Shown here in pieces: positions 8,412 to 18,881 of a stretch of DNA of 64,000 bases. Positions within the stretch are counted from its first letter, which is position 1. Each line of letters starts with the position of its first letter. A program made the position numbers and the translations under genes. The notes below the pieces were generated by a model. The model was not told the DNA's origin. It did not search any database and worked only from the letters and a program-made list of their open reading frames with translations. Source of the stretch: Bacteroides sp. (GTDB taxonomy: Bacteria > Bacteroidota > Bacteroidia > Bacteroidales > Bacteroidaceae); assembly GCA_017992695.1 (NCBI GenBank), contig JAGOOC010000001.1, forward strand, positions 1 to 64,000, read 5' to 3'.

Positions 8412-8786
8412 ATGGAAGAGGCAAGAGCTAAAAAGCAAGAGAATAAAGAAGGAGACAGCAAGAGAAAAAGGGCTAACTCTTTGAAGAACATCGTGGGAGG
8501 TGACATTCTGGCTACTGATTTTTTCCGACGCCAAACCAAACTGTTGGTACTGATCATGGTATTCATCATCTTCTACGTACACAACCGCTACGCCAGCCAA
8601 CAACAACAGATAGAGATAGACCGCTTGAAAAAGGAACTGACCGACATCAAGTACGATGCATTGACCCGCAGCTCCGAACTCATGGAAAAGAGCCGGCAGT
8701 CGCGTATCGAAGAGTATATATCGACCCAAGAGAGTGACTTGCAAACATCGACCAACCCTCCGTATGAAATAGAAAACGACAACTAA
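8412..8786 (+). CDS. ftsL: FtsL-like divisome protein
   Basis: 124 residues from the ATG at 8412 (a TTG at 8403 directly after the rsmH stop is also open). Small bitopic protein: a charged cytoplasmic N-terminus (about 40 residues), one transmembrane helix (LLVLIMVFIIFYVHNRY), then a coiled-coil-like segment (QQQQIEIDRLKKELTDIKY). This shape and its position between rsmH and ftsI are those of FtsL, which with FtsB and FtsQ activates the FtsW-FtsI synthase. Primary sequence is poorly conserved in this family, so the call rests on topology and context. Its stop overlaps the ftsI start (TAATG). Confidence 0.8.
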   Translation: MEEARAKKQENKEGDSKRKRANSLKNIVGGDILATDFFRRQTKLLVLIMVFIIFYVHNRYASQQQQIEIDRLKKELTDIKYDALTRSSELMEKSRQSRIEEYISTQESDLQTSTNPPYEIENDN

Positions 8787-10912
8787 TGGCTGTAAACAAA
8801 AAAAACATAATGACTCGCTACTTTTTCGTCATCCTCTTGATGGGGCTGGTCGGAGTGGCCATTGTGGTGAAAGCAGGCATTACCATGTTTGCCGAACGAC
8901 AATATTGGTTGGATGTGGCCGATCGCTTCATCAAGGAGAACGTAATGGTGAAGCCCAACCGAGGAAACATTATTTCGGCTGACGGCAAACTGATGGCAAG
9001 TTCGCTGCCCGAATACCGCATTTATATGGACTTCAAAGCCGGTGGGGAGCTGAAAGATAGCCTGCTGGTGAGCCACATGAACGAAATATGCGAAGGATTG
9101 CACCAGATATTCCCCGAGAAGAGTGCAGCGCAATTTAAGGCGCATTTGCAGAAAGGACGCAGAAGCGGAAGCCGCAACTACTTGATTTACCCGAAACGCA
9201 TCTCGTACATCCAGTACAAGGAGGCGAAACGATTACCGGTGTTCAAACTCAACAAGTACAAAGGAGGATTCATTGAGCTAGCCTATAACCAGCGCAAGAA
9301 ACCTTTTGGATCGTTGGCTACTCGCACACTGGGCGACTTGTATGCCGACACAGCGCAGGGAGCCAAGAATGGCATTGAGTTGGCGTTCGACACCATTTTA
9401 AAAGGACGTGACGGGGTAACACACCGACAAAAGGTGATGAATAAGTACCTCAACGTTGTCGATATACCGCCTGTAGACGGATCCGACATCATCACAACCA
9501 TCGACGTGGGCATGCAGGATATTTGCGAAAAAGCACTGGTAGACAAGCTGAAAGAGATTAACGCCACTGTAGGTGTTGCTGTATTGATGGAGGTAGCCAC
9601 CGGTGAGGTAAAAGCCATTGTCAACATGACAAAAGGAAGCGATGGAGAATATCATGAAATACGAAACAATGCCATCAGCGACATGATGGAGCCGGGGTCT
9701 ACCTTTAAGACAGCCTCGATCATGGTAGCACTGGAGGATGGGAAAATTACACCTAACGATGGAGTGGACACCGGGAATGGGGTAAAGATGATGCGCGGAC
9801 GCCCCATGAAAGACCACAACTGGCATCGCGGAGGGTATCAATACCTGACGGTGACACAAATCATGATGGTATCATCCAATATCGGTGTCTCTTCGATCAT
9901 CGATAAGCACTACGGAGACAATCCGGGAAAGTTTGTTGACGGACTGAAACGCATGAGCCTTGATAAACCGCTTCACTTGCAGATAGCCGGAGAGGGAGCA
10001 CCCAACATACGTGGACCCAAACAGCGTTACTTTGCCAAGACTACCTTGCCTTGGATGAGTATCGGGTATGAAACACAAGTACCGCCAATGAATATTTTGA
10101 CGTTTTACAATGCCATAGCCAACAATGGCGTGATGGTGCGTCCCAAGTTTGTACGCGCTGCGATGAAAGACGGTGAGGTGGTACAGGAATACCCAACAGA
10201 GGTGATTAACCCCAAAATATGTTCGGACCGCACGTTGTCGCAAATTCAGGAGATTCTACGAAAAGTGGTATCGGAGGGATTGGCCAAACCGGCAGGAAGC
10301 AAGCAGTTTGCTGTTTCGGGCAAAACAGGTACGGCACAAGTATCGCAAGGTGCTGCCGGATACAAAACGGGACAAGTCAACTACTTGGTTAGCTTCTGTG
10401 GTTATTTCCCTTCAGAAGCACCCAAATACAGCTGCATTGTCTCCATACAGAAACCGGGACTCCCTGCATCGGGTGGCTTAATGGCAGGTAGTGTATTCGG
10501 CAAAATAGCCGAGCGGGTATATGCGAAGGATTTGCGCTTAGACCTCGCTCATGCCATCGATACGAACAGCGTAGTCATCCCCGATGTAAAGGCCGGAGAG
10601 ATGATTCAAACCAAACGGGTGCTGGATGAACTTAAGATACAAAACCAAACGCAACTTGCACTTAAAGAGGGCAAAGAGGCTTGGGGTAGCACGCATGCCG
10701 CACCCAAATCAGTGATACTCGAAAGCAGAGAGGTAAAACGCAACAATGTGCCAAGCGTAATCGGTATGGGAGCAAGAGATGCGGTATACCTGCTCGAGAG
10801 CATGGGGTTAAAAGTAAGTTTGGCAGGCGTAGGGAAAGTGAAAAGTCAATCGATAGCCAATGGAGCCTTGGTTAAGAAAGGACAAACCATAGGGCTGACA
10901 TTGGGAAATTGA
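8786..10912 (+). CDS. ftsI: Division-specific penicillin-binding protein FtsI (PBP3 type) with PASTA domain
   Basis: 708 residues. Cross-links septal peptidoglycan as a DD-transpeptidase. There is a single N-terminal membrane anchor (RYFFVILLMGLVGVAIVVKA), a PBP dimerisation domain (about 55-215), and a transpeptidase domain with S305-TFK, SSN (363-365) and KTG (513-515). A C-terminal PASTA domain (about 652-708) is present; this is common in Bacteroidetes and absent from enterobacterial FtsI. The start overlaps the FtsL-like stop by one base. It functions with the FtsW protein encoded downstream. Confidence 0.95.
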   Translation: MAVNKKNIMTRYFFVILLMGLVGVAIVVKAGITMFAERQYWLDVADRFIKENVMVKPNRGNIISADGKLMASSLPEYRIYMDFKAGGELKDSLLVSHMNEICEGLHQIFPEKSAAQFKAHLQKGRRSGSRNYLIYPKRISYIQYKEAKRLPVFKLNKYKGGFIELAYNQRKKPFGSLATRTLGDLYADTAQGAKNGIELAFDTILKGRDGVTHRQKVMNKYLNVVDIPPVDGSDIITTIDVGMQDICEKALVDKLKEINATVGVAVLMEVATGEVKAIVNMTKGSDGEYHEIRNNAISDMMEPGSTFKTASIMVALEDGKITPNDGVDTGNGVKMMRGRPMKDHNWHRGGYQYLTVTQIMMVSSNIGVSSIIDKHYGDNPGKFVDGLKRMSLDKPLHLQIAGEGAPNIRGPKQRYFAKTTLPWMSIGYETQVPPMNILTFYNAIANNGVMVRPKFVRAAMKDGEVVQEYPTEVINPKICSDRTLSQIQEILRKVVSEGLAKPAGSKQFAVSGKTGTAQVSQGAAGYKTGQVNYLVSFCGYFPSEAPKYSCIVSIQKPGLPASGGLMAGSVFGKIAERVYAKDLRLDLAHAIDTNSVVIPDVKAGEMIQTKRVLDELKIQNQTQLALKEGKEAWGSTHAAPKSVILESREVKRNNVPSVIGMGARDAVYLLESMGLKVSLAGVGKVKSQSIANGALVKKGQTIGLTLGN

Positions 10913-10921
10913 AACAAGGAT

Positions 10922-12391
10922 ATGAATCAAATAAGAGAGGTGATGAAGATAAAGGAACTATTAGGAGCGGTTCGGGCAACAGAGATAGTCGGAGCTTCAG
11001 AGATTGAAATTACAGGAGTGAACATTGACTCCCGGCTGGTAGAGCCCGGGCATCTGTTTATGGCCGTTCGCGGTACCCAGACCGACGGACATGCCTACAT
11101 AGCCACCGCCATCGAAAAAGGAGCCACAGCTATACTGTGCGAAGAGATTCCGGCAGAGTTGGTAGCGGGTGTAACGTATATCGTAGTCACCGACAGCGAA
11201 GAGGCTGCAGGCAAAATTGCCACTACCTTTTATAACAACCCCACTTCGAAAATCAAACTGGTAGGCGTAACCGGCACCAACGGAAAGACAACCATCGCCA
11301 CCTTATTATATGACACCTTCCGCTACTTGGGGCATAAAGTAGGGCTACTCTCGACCGTGTGCAATTACATTGATGATAAACCCGTTCCAACTGAGCATAC
11401 CACCCCCGACCCCATCACCCTGAACCGACTGCTCTCCCAAATGGTAGAGGCCGGTTGCGAGTATGCTTTCATGGAGGTGAGCTCCCACGCCATCGCTCAA
11501 AAACGAATTAGCGGATTGACGTTTGCCGGAGGTATCTTTACCAACCTCACCCGCGATCACCTGGATTACCATCAAACGGTAGAGAACTACTTAAAAGCAA
11601 AAAAGAAGTTTTTTGACGACCTGCCTAAGAAGGCATTCAGCTTGACGAACATTGACGACAAAAATGGCTTGGTCATGACGCAGAACACCCGCTCGAAGGT
11701 GTACACCTACTCGCTACGTAACCTGAGCGATTTCAAGGGACGTGTACTCGAATCGCACTTTGAGGGCATGTTGCTCGACTTCAACAACCGCGAGTTGGCC
11801 GTGCAGTTCATCGGACGATTTAATGCTTCGAACCTGCTTGCCGTATTCGGTGCAGCTGTATTACTGGGCAAACAAGAGGAAGAGGTACTGATTGCACTAA
11901 GCACGTTGCACCCCGTAGCCGGGCGCTTTGAAACCGTTCGTTCACCGCAAGGGTATACTGCCATTGTAGACTATGCCCATACGCCCGACGCTTTAATCAA
12001 CGTACTGAATGCCATTCATGGCGTGCTCGAGGGAAAAGGAAAAGTAATCACCGTAGTCGGTGCCGGAGGAAATCGCGATAAGGGCAAACGCCCCATCATG
12101 GCCAAAGAGGCTGTTCGTGGAAGCAACCGTGTCATTATCACTTCGGACAATCCACGCTTTGAGGAGCCGCAAGAAATTATCAACGACATGGTGGCAGGAC
12201 TGGATGCGAGTGAGATGAAAAAAACGCTCTGCATTGTCGATCGCCGAGAAGCCATTCGCACAGCGTGCATGCTGGCCGAAAAGGGAGATGTGATACTCGT
12301 TGCCGGAAAAGGGCACGAGAACTACCAAGACGTGAAAGGGGTAAAACACCACTTTGATGACAAAGAGGAGCTAAAGAATATTTTTAATTGA
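10922..12391 (+). CDS. murE: UDP-MurNAc-tripeptide synthetase MurE
   Basis: 489 residues. An ATP-dependent ligase adding the third amino acid to UDP-MurNAc-dipeptide in the cytoplasm. The P-loop GTNGKTT is at 118-124, and DNPR (409-412) followed by FEEP is the motif that marks meso-diaminopimelate-specific enzymes. The first ATG (10922) gives seven extra residues; an in-frame ATG at 10943 gives MKIKELL, which resembles the usual start of the family better, so the true start could be either. It sits 9 bp after ftsI. Confidence 0.95.
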   Translation: MNQIREVMKIKELLGAVRATEIVGASEIEITGVNIDSRLVEPGHLFMAVRGTQTDGHAYIATAIEKGATAILCEEIPAELVAGVTYIVVTDSEEAAGKIATTFYNNPTSKIKLVGVTGTNGKTTIATLLYDTFRYLGHKVGLLSTVCNYIDDKPVPTEHTTPDPITLNRLLSQMVEAGCEYAFMEVSSHAIAQKRISGLTFAGGIFTNLTRDHLDYHQTVENYLKAKKKFFDDLPKKAFSLTNIDDKNGLVMTQNTRSKVYTYSLRNLSDFKGRVLESHFEGMLLDFNNRELAVQFIGRFNASNLLAVFGAAVLLGKQEEEVLIALSTLHPVAGRFETVRSPQGYTAIVDYAHTPDALINVLNAIHGVLEGKGKVITVVGAGGNRDKGKRPIMAKEAVRGSNRVIITSDNPRFEEPQEIINDMVAGLDASEMKKTLCIVDRREAIRTACMLAEKGDVILVAGKGHENYQDVKGVKHHFDDKEELKNIFN

Positions 12392-12409
12392 TGATTTAAC
12401 CATAGAGAC

Positions 12410-13678
12410 ATGTTATATTACCTATTTGAATGGCTACAAAAGTATGATGTTCCCGGAGCAGGAGTATTCGGATATACTTCGTTTCGAGCACTGATGGCAA
12501 TCATCTTGTCGCTGCTTATTTCGAGCATCTGGGGAGATAAATTTATCAATTTATTGAAGCGGAAACAAATTACAGAGACACAACGAGATGCAAGCATCGA
12601 TCCGTTTGGTGTAAGCAAAGTGGGTGTACCCAGTATGGGCGGGGTCATTATCATTGTGGCCATCCTCATACCCTGCTTGTTGTTGGGGAAGTTAAGCAAC
12701 GTCTACATGATCTTGATGCTGATTACAACGGTATGGCTGGGGGCACTGGGATTTGCCGATGATTATATTAAAATTTTTAAGCGAGACAAAGAGGGATTAC
12801 ATGGTAAATTCAAAATCATCGCGCAGGTAGGCTTGGGACTGATTATTGGGTTAACACTCTACCTGAGCCCGCAAGTGGTGATTCGAGAAAACATTGAAAT
12901 CATGACCCCACAGCAAGAGATGGAGGTGATACACGGTACGAAGGATTTGAAATCGACTCAAACCACCATTCCGTTCTTTAAAAGCAACAACCTTGACTAT
13001 GCCGAATTGATGGGGTTCATGGGCGAACATGCCCAAACTGCCGGATGGATCCTCTTTGTGATTGTCACCATCTTCGTGGTAGCAGCTGTATCTAACGGGG
13101 CCAACCTGAACGATGGGATGGATGGAATGGCAGCCGGGAATTCGGCCATTATCGGCTTGACACTAGGCATACTGGCCTACGTATCGAGCCACATTGAGTT
13201 CGCCGGTTACCTCAACATCATGTATATACCCGGATCGGAAGAGTTGGTTATCTTTATTTGTGCTTTTATCGGGGCGCTGATTGGCTTTTTGTGGTATAAC
13301 GCCTTTCCAGCACAGGTATTCATGGGCGATACGGGTAGTTTAACCATTGGGGGTATCATTGCCGTGTTTGCTATCATTATCCACAAAGAGCTGTTAATCC
13401 CCATCCTGTGTGGCGTGTTTTTGGTAGAGAACCTGTCGGTTATCTTGCAGCGATTATATTATAAAATAGGAAAACGGAAAGGAGTTAAACAGCGTTTGTT
13501 TAAACGAACACCAATCCACGACCACTTCCGCACCTCGATGAACCTTATTGAGCCCGGATGTGCAGTGAAATTTAGCAAACCCGACAAGCTGTTTCATGAA
13601 TCAAAAATCACGGTCCGCTTCTGGATTGTGACCATCGTACTGGCAGCCATAACAATTATTACACTGAAGATTAGATAA
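12410..13678 (+). CDS. mraY: Phospho-MurNAc-pentapeptide transferase MraY
   Basis: 422 residues, an integral membrane protein with about ten helices. Transfers phospho-MurNAc-pentapeptide to undecaprenyl phosphate, making lipid I. Signature segments are GVPSMGG, FADDYIKIF (catalytic Asp pair) and NLNDGMDGMAAG, and the C-terminal HDHFRTS. It is longer than the roughly 360-residue enterobacterial protein because of an insert between the early helices (about 160-205), as is usual in Bacteroidetes. It lies between murE and murD in the expected order. Confidence 0.96.
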   Translation: MLYYLFEWLQKYDVPGAGVFGYTSFRALMAIILSLLISSIWGDKFINLLKRKQITETQRDASIDPFGVSKVGVPSMGGVIIIVAILIPCLLLGKLSNVYMILMLITTVWLGALGFADDYIKIFKRDKEGLHGKFKIIAQVGLGLIIGLTLYLSPQVVIRENIEIMTPQQEMEVIHGTKDLKSTQTTIPFFKSNNLDYAELMGFMGEHAQTAGWILFVIVTIFVVAAVSNGANLNDGMDGMAAGNSAIIGLTLGILAYVSSHIEFAGYLNIMYIPGSEELVIFICAFIGALIGFLWYNAFPAQVFMGDTGSLTIGGIIAVFAIIIHKELLIPILCGVFLVENLSVILQRLYYKIGKRKGVKQRLFKRTPIHDHFRTSMNLIEPGCAVKFSKPDKLFHESKITVRFWIVTIVLAAITIITLKIR

Positions 13679-13682
13679 AAAG

Positions 13683-15017
13683 ATGAAAAGAATTGTCATA
13701 TTAGGAGCAGGCGAGAGCGGTGCAGGTGCAGCCGTATTAGCGAAGGCTAAAGGGTTCGAAACGTTCGTTTCGGATATGTCGGCCATAAAGGAGCCCTACA
13801 AGCAACTTCTCGACAAACACCAGATAGACTGGGAAGAGGGACACCATACGGAAGCGCTGATATTGAATGCCGACGAGGTAATCAAAAGTCCGGGCATCCC
13901 CAATGATGCTCCACTGATTCTGAAACTGAAAGAACAGGGTATACCGATCATCTCGGAGATTGAGTTCGCCGGACGCTATACACATGCCAAGATGATTTGC
14001 ATCACCGGTTCGAACGGAAAGACAACAACCTCCTCGCTGATTTATCACATTTTCAAGAGTGCAGGGCTCAACGTAGGGCTGGCAGGAAATATTGGGAAAA
14101 GTCTTGCTTTGCAAGTAGCTGAAGACGATCACGATTATTACATCCTTGAGCTTAGTTCGTTTCAACTCGATAATATGTACGAGTTTCGTGCCAATATTGC
14201 GGTGTTGATGAACATCACGCCCGATCATCTAGATCGTTACGACCATTGCATGCAAAGTTATATTAATGCTAAATTTCGCATTACGCAGAATCAGACACAG
14301 GACGATGCGTTTATTTTCTGGAACGATGACCCCATCATTCGACAGGAGCTGGCTAAGCATGGACTAAAGGCTCAACTCTATCCTTTTGCAGCTACCAAAG
14401 AAGAGAACGCTGTAGCGTATGTAGAGGACCATGAGGTTAGAATCACCAAACCCATCGCCTTTAATATGGAGCAAGAGAAACTGGCACTAACCGGCACACA
14501 TAACTTATACAACTCGCTGGCAGCAGGTATATCGGCCAACCTCGCAGGTATAACGAAGGAAGACCTGCGCAAGGCTTTGAGTGACTTTAAGGGGGTAGAA
14601 CACCGACTGGAAAAAGTGGCACGTGTGCGAGGCATTGATTTTATCAACGACTCCAAAGCGACCAACGTAAACTCGTGTTGGTATGCGTTGCAAAGCATGA
14701 CAACGAAAACAGTGCTCATCATCGGTGGGAAAGACAAAGGAAATGATTATACGGAGATAGAGGCGTTAGTTCGCGAAAAGTGCTCGGGTTTAGTCTACCT
14801 GGGGCTGCACAACGAGGAGTTGCACGCATTTTTCGATAAAATGGGACTTCCTGTTGTGGATATTCAGACTGGAATGAAAGACGCCGTAGATGCAGCTTAC
14901 CGACTGGCCAAAAAGGGGGAAACCGTATTGCTAAGCCCCTGTTGCGCTTCGTTCGATCTCTTCAAGAGCTACGAAGACCGTGGCAATCAGTTTAAAGCGT
15001 GCGTACGTGCTCTCTGA
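13683..15017 (+). CDS. murD: UDP-MurNAc-L-alanine:D-glutamate ligase MurD
   Basis: 444 residues. An ATP-dependent cytoplasmic ligase adding D-glutamate. It has an N-terminal Rossmann-type loop (ILGAGESGAGAAVLA), a P-loop GSNGKTT near residues 109-115, the central ELSSFQLD motif and a C-terminal LLSPCCASFDLF, all family signatures. Four bases separate it from mraY, indicating one transcript. Confidence 0.96.
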   Translation: MKRIVILGAGESGAGAAVLAKAKGFETFVSDMSAIKEPYKQLLDKHQIDWEEGHHTEALILNADEVIKSPGIPNDAPLILKLKEQGIPIISEIEFAGRYTHAKMICITGSNGKTTTSSLIYHIFKSAGLNVGLAGNIGKSLALQVAEDDHDYYILELSSFQLDNMYEFRANIAVLMNITPDHLDRYDHCMQSYINAKFRITQNQTQDDAFIFWNDDPIIRQELAKHGLKAQLYPFAATKEENAVAYVEDHEVRITKPIAFNMEQEKLALTGTHNLYNSLAAGISANLAGITKEDLRKALSDFKGVEHRLEKVARVRGIDFINDSKATNVNSCWYALQSMTTKTVLIIGGKDKGNDYTEIEALVREKCSGLVYLGLHNEELHAFFDKMGLPVVDIQTGMKDAVDAAYRLAKKGETVLLSPCCASFDLFKSYEDRGNQFKACVRAL

Positions 15018-15045
15018 GTTATCATTTTAATAAGCGATTAAAAAA

Positions 15046-16356
15046 GTGGATTTAATAAAGAACATATTCAAAGGAGATAAGGTAATTTGGATTATCTTTC
15101 TTTTCCTCTGCCTCATCTCGATTGTCGAGGTGTTCTCGGCAGCCAGTACGCTGACTTACAAGAGTGGCGACCACTGGGGGCCCATTACACAGCACTCTAT
15201 CATATTGATGGTGGGGGTTGTGGTAGTGGTGTTGATGCACAACATCCCTTACAAATGGTTTCAGGTTCTCCCCGTATTTCTACTGCCTATATCCATCGTT
15301 TTGCTGGCGTTTGTGACCTTGATGGGTGTGATTACGGGCGACCGTGTGAATGGTGCTGCCCGTTGGATGTCGTTCATGGGCTTGCAGTTCCAACCTTCCG
15401 AATTGGCCAAAATGGCGGTTATCATCGCTGTATCGTTTATACTATCGAAGAAACAGGATGAAGAGGGCGCCAATCCGAAGGCATTTAAGTACATCCTCAT
15501 GATCACTTTTGCGATTTGTGCACTGATTGCCCCCGAAAACCTTTCAACGGCTATGTTGTTGTTTGGTGTAGTGTTTCTTATGATGTTTATCGGCAGAGTA
15601 TCTGCCCGAAAGTTATTACTATTACTCGGTTCACTGGTCATGGCAGGCGCACTGGCTATCACGCTATTACTAGCCATTCCGGATGATTCAGACATCCCTT
15701 TTCTTCACCGTTTTGACACGTGGAAAAGTCGAATTACGAACTTTACAAGCAAAGAAGAGGTTCCTGCGGCTAAGTTTGACATTGATAAAGATGCTCAGAT
15801 AGCTCATGCACACATCGCTATTGCTACGAGCCAACCCTTCGGCAAAGGACCCGGAAACTCCGTTCAGCGCGACTTTCTAAGTCAGGCGTTCTCGGACTTT
15901 ATATTTGCGATTATCATCGAAGAGCTGGGGCTGGTGGGAGGCGCCTTCGTGGTGTGTCTCTACATCTGGCTATTGGTGCGAGCCGGGCGAATAGCTCAAA
16001 AGTGCGCGCGAACATTTCCTGCGTTTCTGGTCATGGGTATTGCCCTGATGCTGGTGTCGCAAGCGATATTGAATATGATGGTGTCTGTGGGGTTATTCCC
16101 GGTAACGGGACAACCATTACCACTCATCAGCAAAGGAGGAACGAGTACGTTGATTAACTGTGCATACATTGGTATGATACTGAGTGTGAGCCGATATGTC
16201 GCTCACTTGGAAGAGCAGAAACAGCGCGATGCTCAACTCCTGTTGCAAATAGAAGCTGGAAACTCGGAAGCACAAAGCGCTACTGAACCAACAGCTCACA
16301 TTTTAAATAGCGATGCCCGGTTCGAGGACGAAAGTTCTCCCCACCGTCATTCGTAA
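15046..16356 (+). CDS. ftsW: SEDS septal peptidoglycan polymerase FtsW
   Basis: 436 residues with a GTG start; no ATG fits the family start. A multi-pass membrane glycosyltransferase that polymerises lipid II at the septum together with FtsI. SEDS signatures include FQPSELAKM and the C-terminal PLPLISKGGTS; an ENLSTAMLL segment follows in the middle. The C-terminal 40 residues after the last helix are hydrophilic and probably cytoplasmic. It lies between murD and murG as usual. Confidence 0.95.
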   Translation: MDLIKNIFKGDKVIWIIFLFLCLISIVEVFSAASTLTYKSGDHWGPITQHSIILMVGVVVVVLMHNIPYKWFQVLPVFLLPISIVLLAFVTLMGVITGDRVNGAARWMSFMGLQFQPSELAKMAVIIAVSFILSKKQDEEGANPKAFKYILMITFAICALIAPENLSTAMLLFGVVFLMMFIGRVSARKLLLLLGSLVMAGALAITLLLAIPDDSDIPFLHRFDTWKSRITNFTSKEEVPAAKFDIDKDAQIAHAHIAIATSQPFGKGPGNSVQRDFLSQAFSDFIFAIIIEELGLVGGAFVVCLYIWLLVRAGRIAQKCARTFPAFLVMGIALMLVSQAILNMMVSVGLFPVTGQPLPLISKGGTSTLINCAYIGMILSVSRYVAHLEEQKQRDAQLLLQIEAGNSEAQSATEPTAHILNSDARFEDESSPHRHS

Positions 16357-16384
16357 TTCGTCATATCTAATTTTAGTATAAAGC

Positions 16385-17503
16385 ATGGAACTTAAAATCA
16401 TCATCAGCGGCGGCGGTACCGGAGGACATATCTTCCCAGCCATTTCCATTGCCAATGCCATCAAGGAGCTACATCCCGAAGCGCAGATTCTCTTTGTGGG
16501 TGCCGAAGGGAGAATGGAAATGCAGCGCGTGCCCGATGCCGGATATGAAATTATCGGCTTGCCCATAGAAGGGTTTAACCGCAAACGGTTGTGGAAGAAC
16601 TTCAGCGTGTTGCTAAAGCTGGTGCGTAGCCAATGGAAGGCACGAAGCATCATCAAGAAGTTTCGCCCGCAGGTAGTGGTAGGGGTAGGCGGCTATGCAA
16701 GTGGTCCTACATTAAAAACTGCCGGCATGATGGGCATTCCCACCTTGATTCAAGAGCAGAATTCATACGCCGGTGTCACCAACAAATGGCTGGCTAAAGA
16801 GGCGAATAAGATTTGTGTAGCATACGAAGGTATGGAGAAATTCTTTCCTGCCAACAAGATTATGATGACCGGGAATCCGGTTCGACAGGAGTTATTGACT
16901 CACTCTGTAGACAAGGAAGAGGCCCGGAAACATTTCAGTCTGCAACCTGAACTGAAAACCATTTTAATATTGGGAGGCAGTCTTGGTGCACGCACCATCA
17001 ACAACGCACTTCTGGCCGACCTACAACTGATACGTAACCATCCAACCGTGCAGTTCATCTGGCAAACAGGAAAGGGCTACATGGAACGCGTGCTAGAGGC
17101 CGTAGAAGAGGAGACACAAGCACGGGGTCCTATCCCGAACCTCTACATGACCGATTTCGTGCCTAACATGGCCGATGCTTATGCCGCAGCCGATTTAGTG
17201 GTTTCGCGTGCAGGCGCCGGATCTATCTCTGAATTCTGTTTACTGCACAAGCCGGTTATGCTCATCCCTTCGCCCAATGTGGCCGAAGATCATCAAACCA
17301 AAAACGCACTAGCATTGGTGAATAAGCAAGCGGCCATCTATCTAAAAGATACAGAGGCAGAGGAGAAGTTAGTGCCGCAGGCAATAGCTACGGTTTTGGA
17401 CGAATCCTTACTCCAAAAATTAAGTGAGAACATTGCTCGGTTGGCATTGCCTAACTCGGCTACTATCATCGCAAAAGAAGTTATAAAATTAGCACAACAA
17501 TGA
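16385..17503 (+). CDS. murG: Lipid II synthase MurG
   Basis: 372 residues. A GT28-family enzyme that adds GlcNAc to lipid I at the inner face of the membrane. It has the N-terminal loop SGGGTGGHIFPA (residues 8-19), GVGGYASGP, GGSLGARTINN and SRAGAGSISE, the UDP-GlcNAc-binding region. The stop overlaps the murC start by four bases (ATGA). Confidence 0.96.
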   Translation: MELKIIISGGGTGGHIFPAISIANAIKELHPEAQILFVGAEGRMEMQRVPDAGYEIIGLPIEGFNRKRLWKNFSVLLKLVRSQWKARSIIKKFRPQVVVGVGGYASGPTLKTAGMMGIPTLIQEQNSYAGVTNKWLAKEANKICVAYEGMEKFFPANKIMMTGNPVRQELLTHSVDKEEARKHFSLQPELKTILILGGSLGARTINNALLADLQLIRNHPTVQFIWQTGKGYMERVLEAVEEETQARGPIPNLYMTDFVPNMADAYAAADLVVSRAGAGSISEFCLLHKPVMLIPSPNVAEDHQTKNALALVNKQAAIYLKDTEAEEKLVPQAIATVLDESLLQKLSENIARLALPNSATIIAKEVIKLAQQ

Positions 17504-18876
17504 ATATAGAAAACATAAAATCGGTTTACTTTGTAGGCGCAGGAGGGATAGGAATGAGTGCTTTAGTGCGCTATTTCTTGTCGAAAGGTAAACTCGTAGC
17601 CGGATATGATCGGACACCGAGCGCACTGACGGGGCAGTTAATTGAAGAGGGGGCGCAGATACACTACGAAGAGAACCTTGACCTCATACCCGAAGCATGT
17701 AAAGAGAAAGAGACCACACTGGTGGTGCTCACACCGGCTGTTCCGCAAGCACATGCCGAACTCACTTACTTTCGCGATCACGGTTTCGAAATACAGAAGC
17801 GAGCACAAGTATTGGGTACCATTACACACTCAAGCAAGGCGCTTTGTGTGGCAGGAACACACGGAAAGACAACCACATCAGCTATTACAGCACACTTGAT
17901 ATACCAGTCTCATGTGGGCTGTACCGCCTTCTTGGGGGGTATTTTGAAGAACTACGATACCAACTTGTTGCTTTCGTCGACCAGTCCTTATACGGTAATC
18001 GAGGCCGATGAGTTTGACCGCTCTTTTCATTGGCTCTCTCCTTATATGTCTGTCATTACTTCGTCGGACCCCGACCATCTGGATATCTATGGAACCGAGG
18101 AGGCTTATTTAAAGAGTTTTGAACACTACACTACATTGATTCAGCCGGGCGGAGCATTGATTATCCGAAAGGATGTTTCACTGCAGCCCCAAGTACAACC
18201 GGGTGTGAAGGTGTATACCTACTCGCGCAGTGAAGGCGATTTTCATGCGGAAAACATTCGCATTGGCAACGGCGAGATCATCATCGATTTTGTGGCTCCG
18301 GATATCCGCATCAATGATATCTTATTGGGTGTGCCGGTGAGTATCAATATTGAAAACGGTGTGGCTGCCATGGCTCTTGCCCACCTGAACGGTGTGAGTG
18401 CTGAAGAGATTAAGCAAGGCATGGCAAGCTTTCGGGGGGTTGACCGTCGGTTCGACTTTAAGATAAAGAACGACCGCATTGTCTTTCTAAGTGACTATGC
18501 TCATCATCCATCGGAGATCAAACAGAGCGTCATGTCGATGCGCGAACTGTATCAAGACAAAAAGATTACCGCCATCTTTCAGCCCCATCTGTATAGCCGC
18601 ACACGCGATTTCTACAAGGAGTTTGCCGAAAGCCTTTCGCTGCTCGACGAGGTGATCTTGACCGATATCTATCCGGCGCGAGAAGAACCAATCGAAGGCG
18701 TAACCAGCCAGTTGATCTATGACAATCTACGACCCGACATGGTGAAGAGTATGTGCCGAAAAGAGGAACTACCGGAGCTGTTGAGAAATAAAGAGATCGA
18801 AGTATTGATGACGCTGGGAGCCGGAGACATAGACAACTACGCTTCGGACATCTATGAATTGCTCAAAACCCGATAA
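17500..18876 (+). CDS. murC: UDP-MurNAc:L-alanine ligase MurC
   Basis: 458 residues. Adds the first amino acid of the stem peptide with ATP. It has the N-terminal Rossmann loop GAGGIGMSALVRYF, the P-loop GTHGKTTTSA, and DYAHHPSEIK in the C-terminal domain. Overlaps murG by four bases, so the two are translationally coupled. Confidence 0.96.
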   Translation: MNIENIKSVYFVGAGGIGMSALVRYFLSKGKLVAGYDRTPSALTGQLIEEGAQIHYEENLDLIPEACKEKETTLVVLTPAVPQAHAELTYFRDHGFEIQKRAQVLGTITHSSKALCVAGTHGKTTTSAITAHLIYQSHVGCTAFLGGILKNYDTNLLLSSTSPYTVIEADEFDRSFHWLSPYMSVITSSDPDHLDIYGTEEAYLKSFEHYTTLIQPGGALIIRKDVSLQPQVQPGVKVYTYSRSEGDFHAENIRIGNGEIIIDFVAPDIRINDILLGVPVSINIENGVAAMALAHLNGVSAEEIKQGMASFRGVDRRFDFKIKNDRIVFLSDYAHHPSEIKQSVMSMRELYQDKKITAIFQPHLYSRTRDFYKEFAESLSLLDEVILTDIYPAREEPIEGVTSQLIYDNLRPDMVKSMCRKEELPELLRNKEIEVLMTLGAGDIDNYASDIYELLKTR

Positions 18877-18881
18877 AGAAT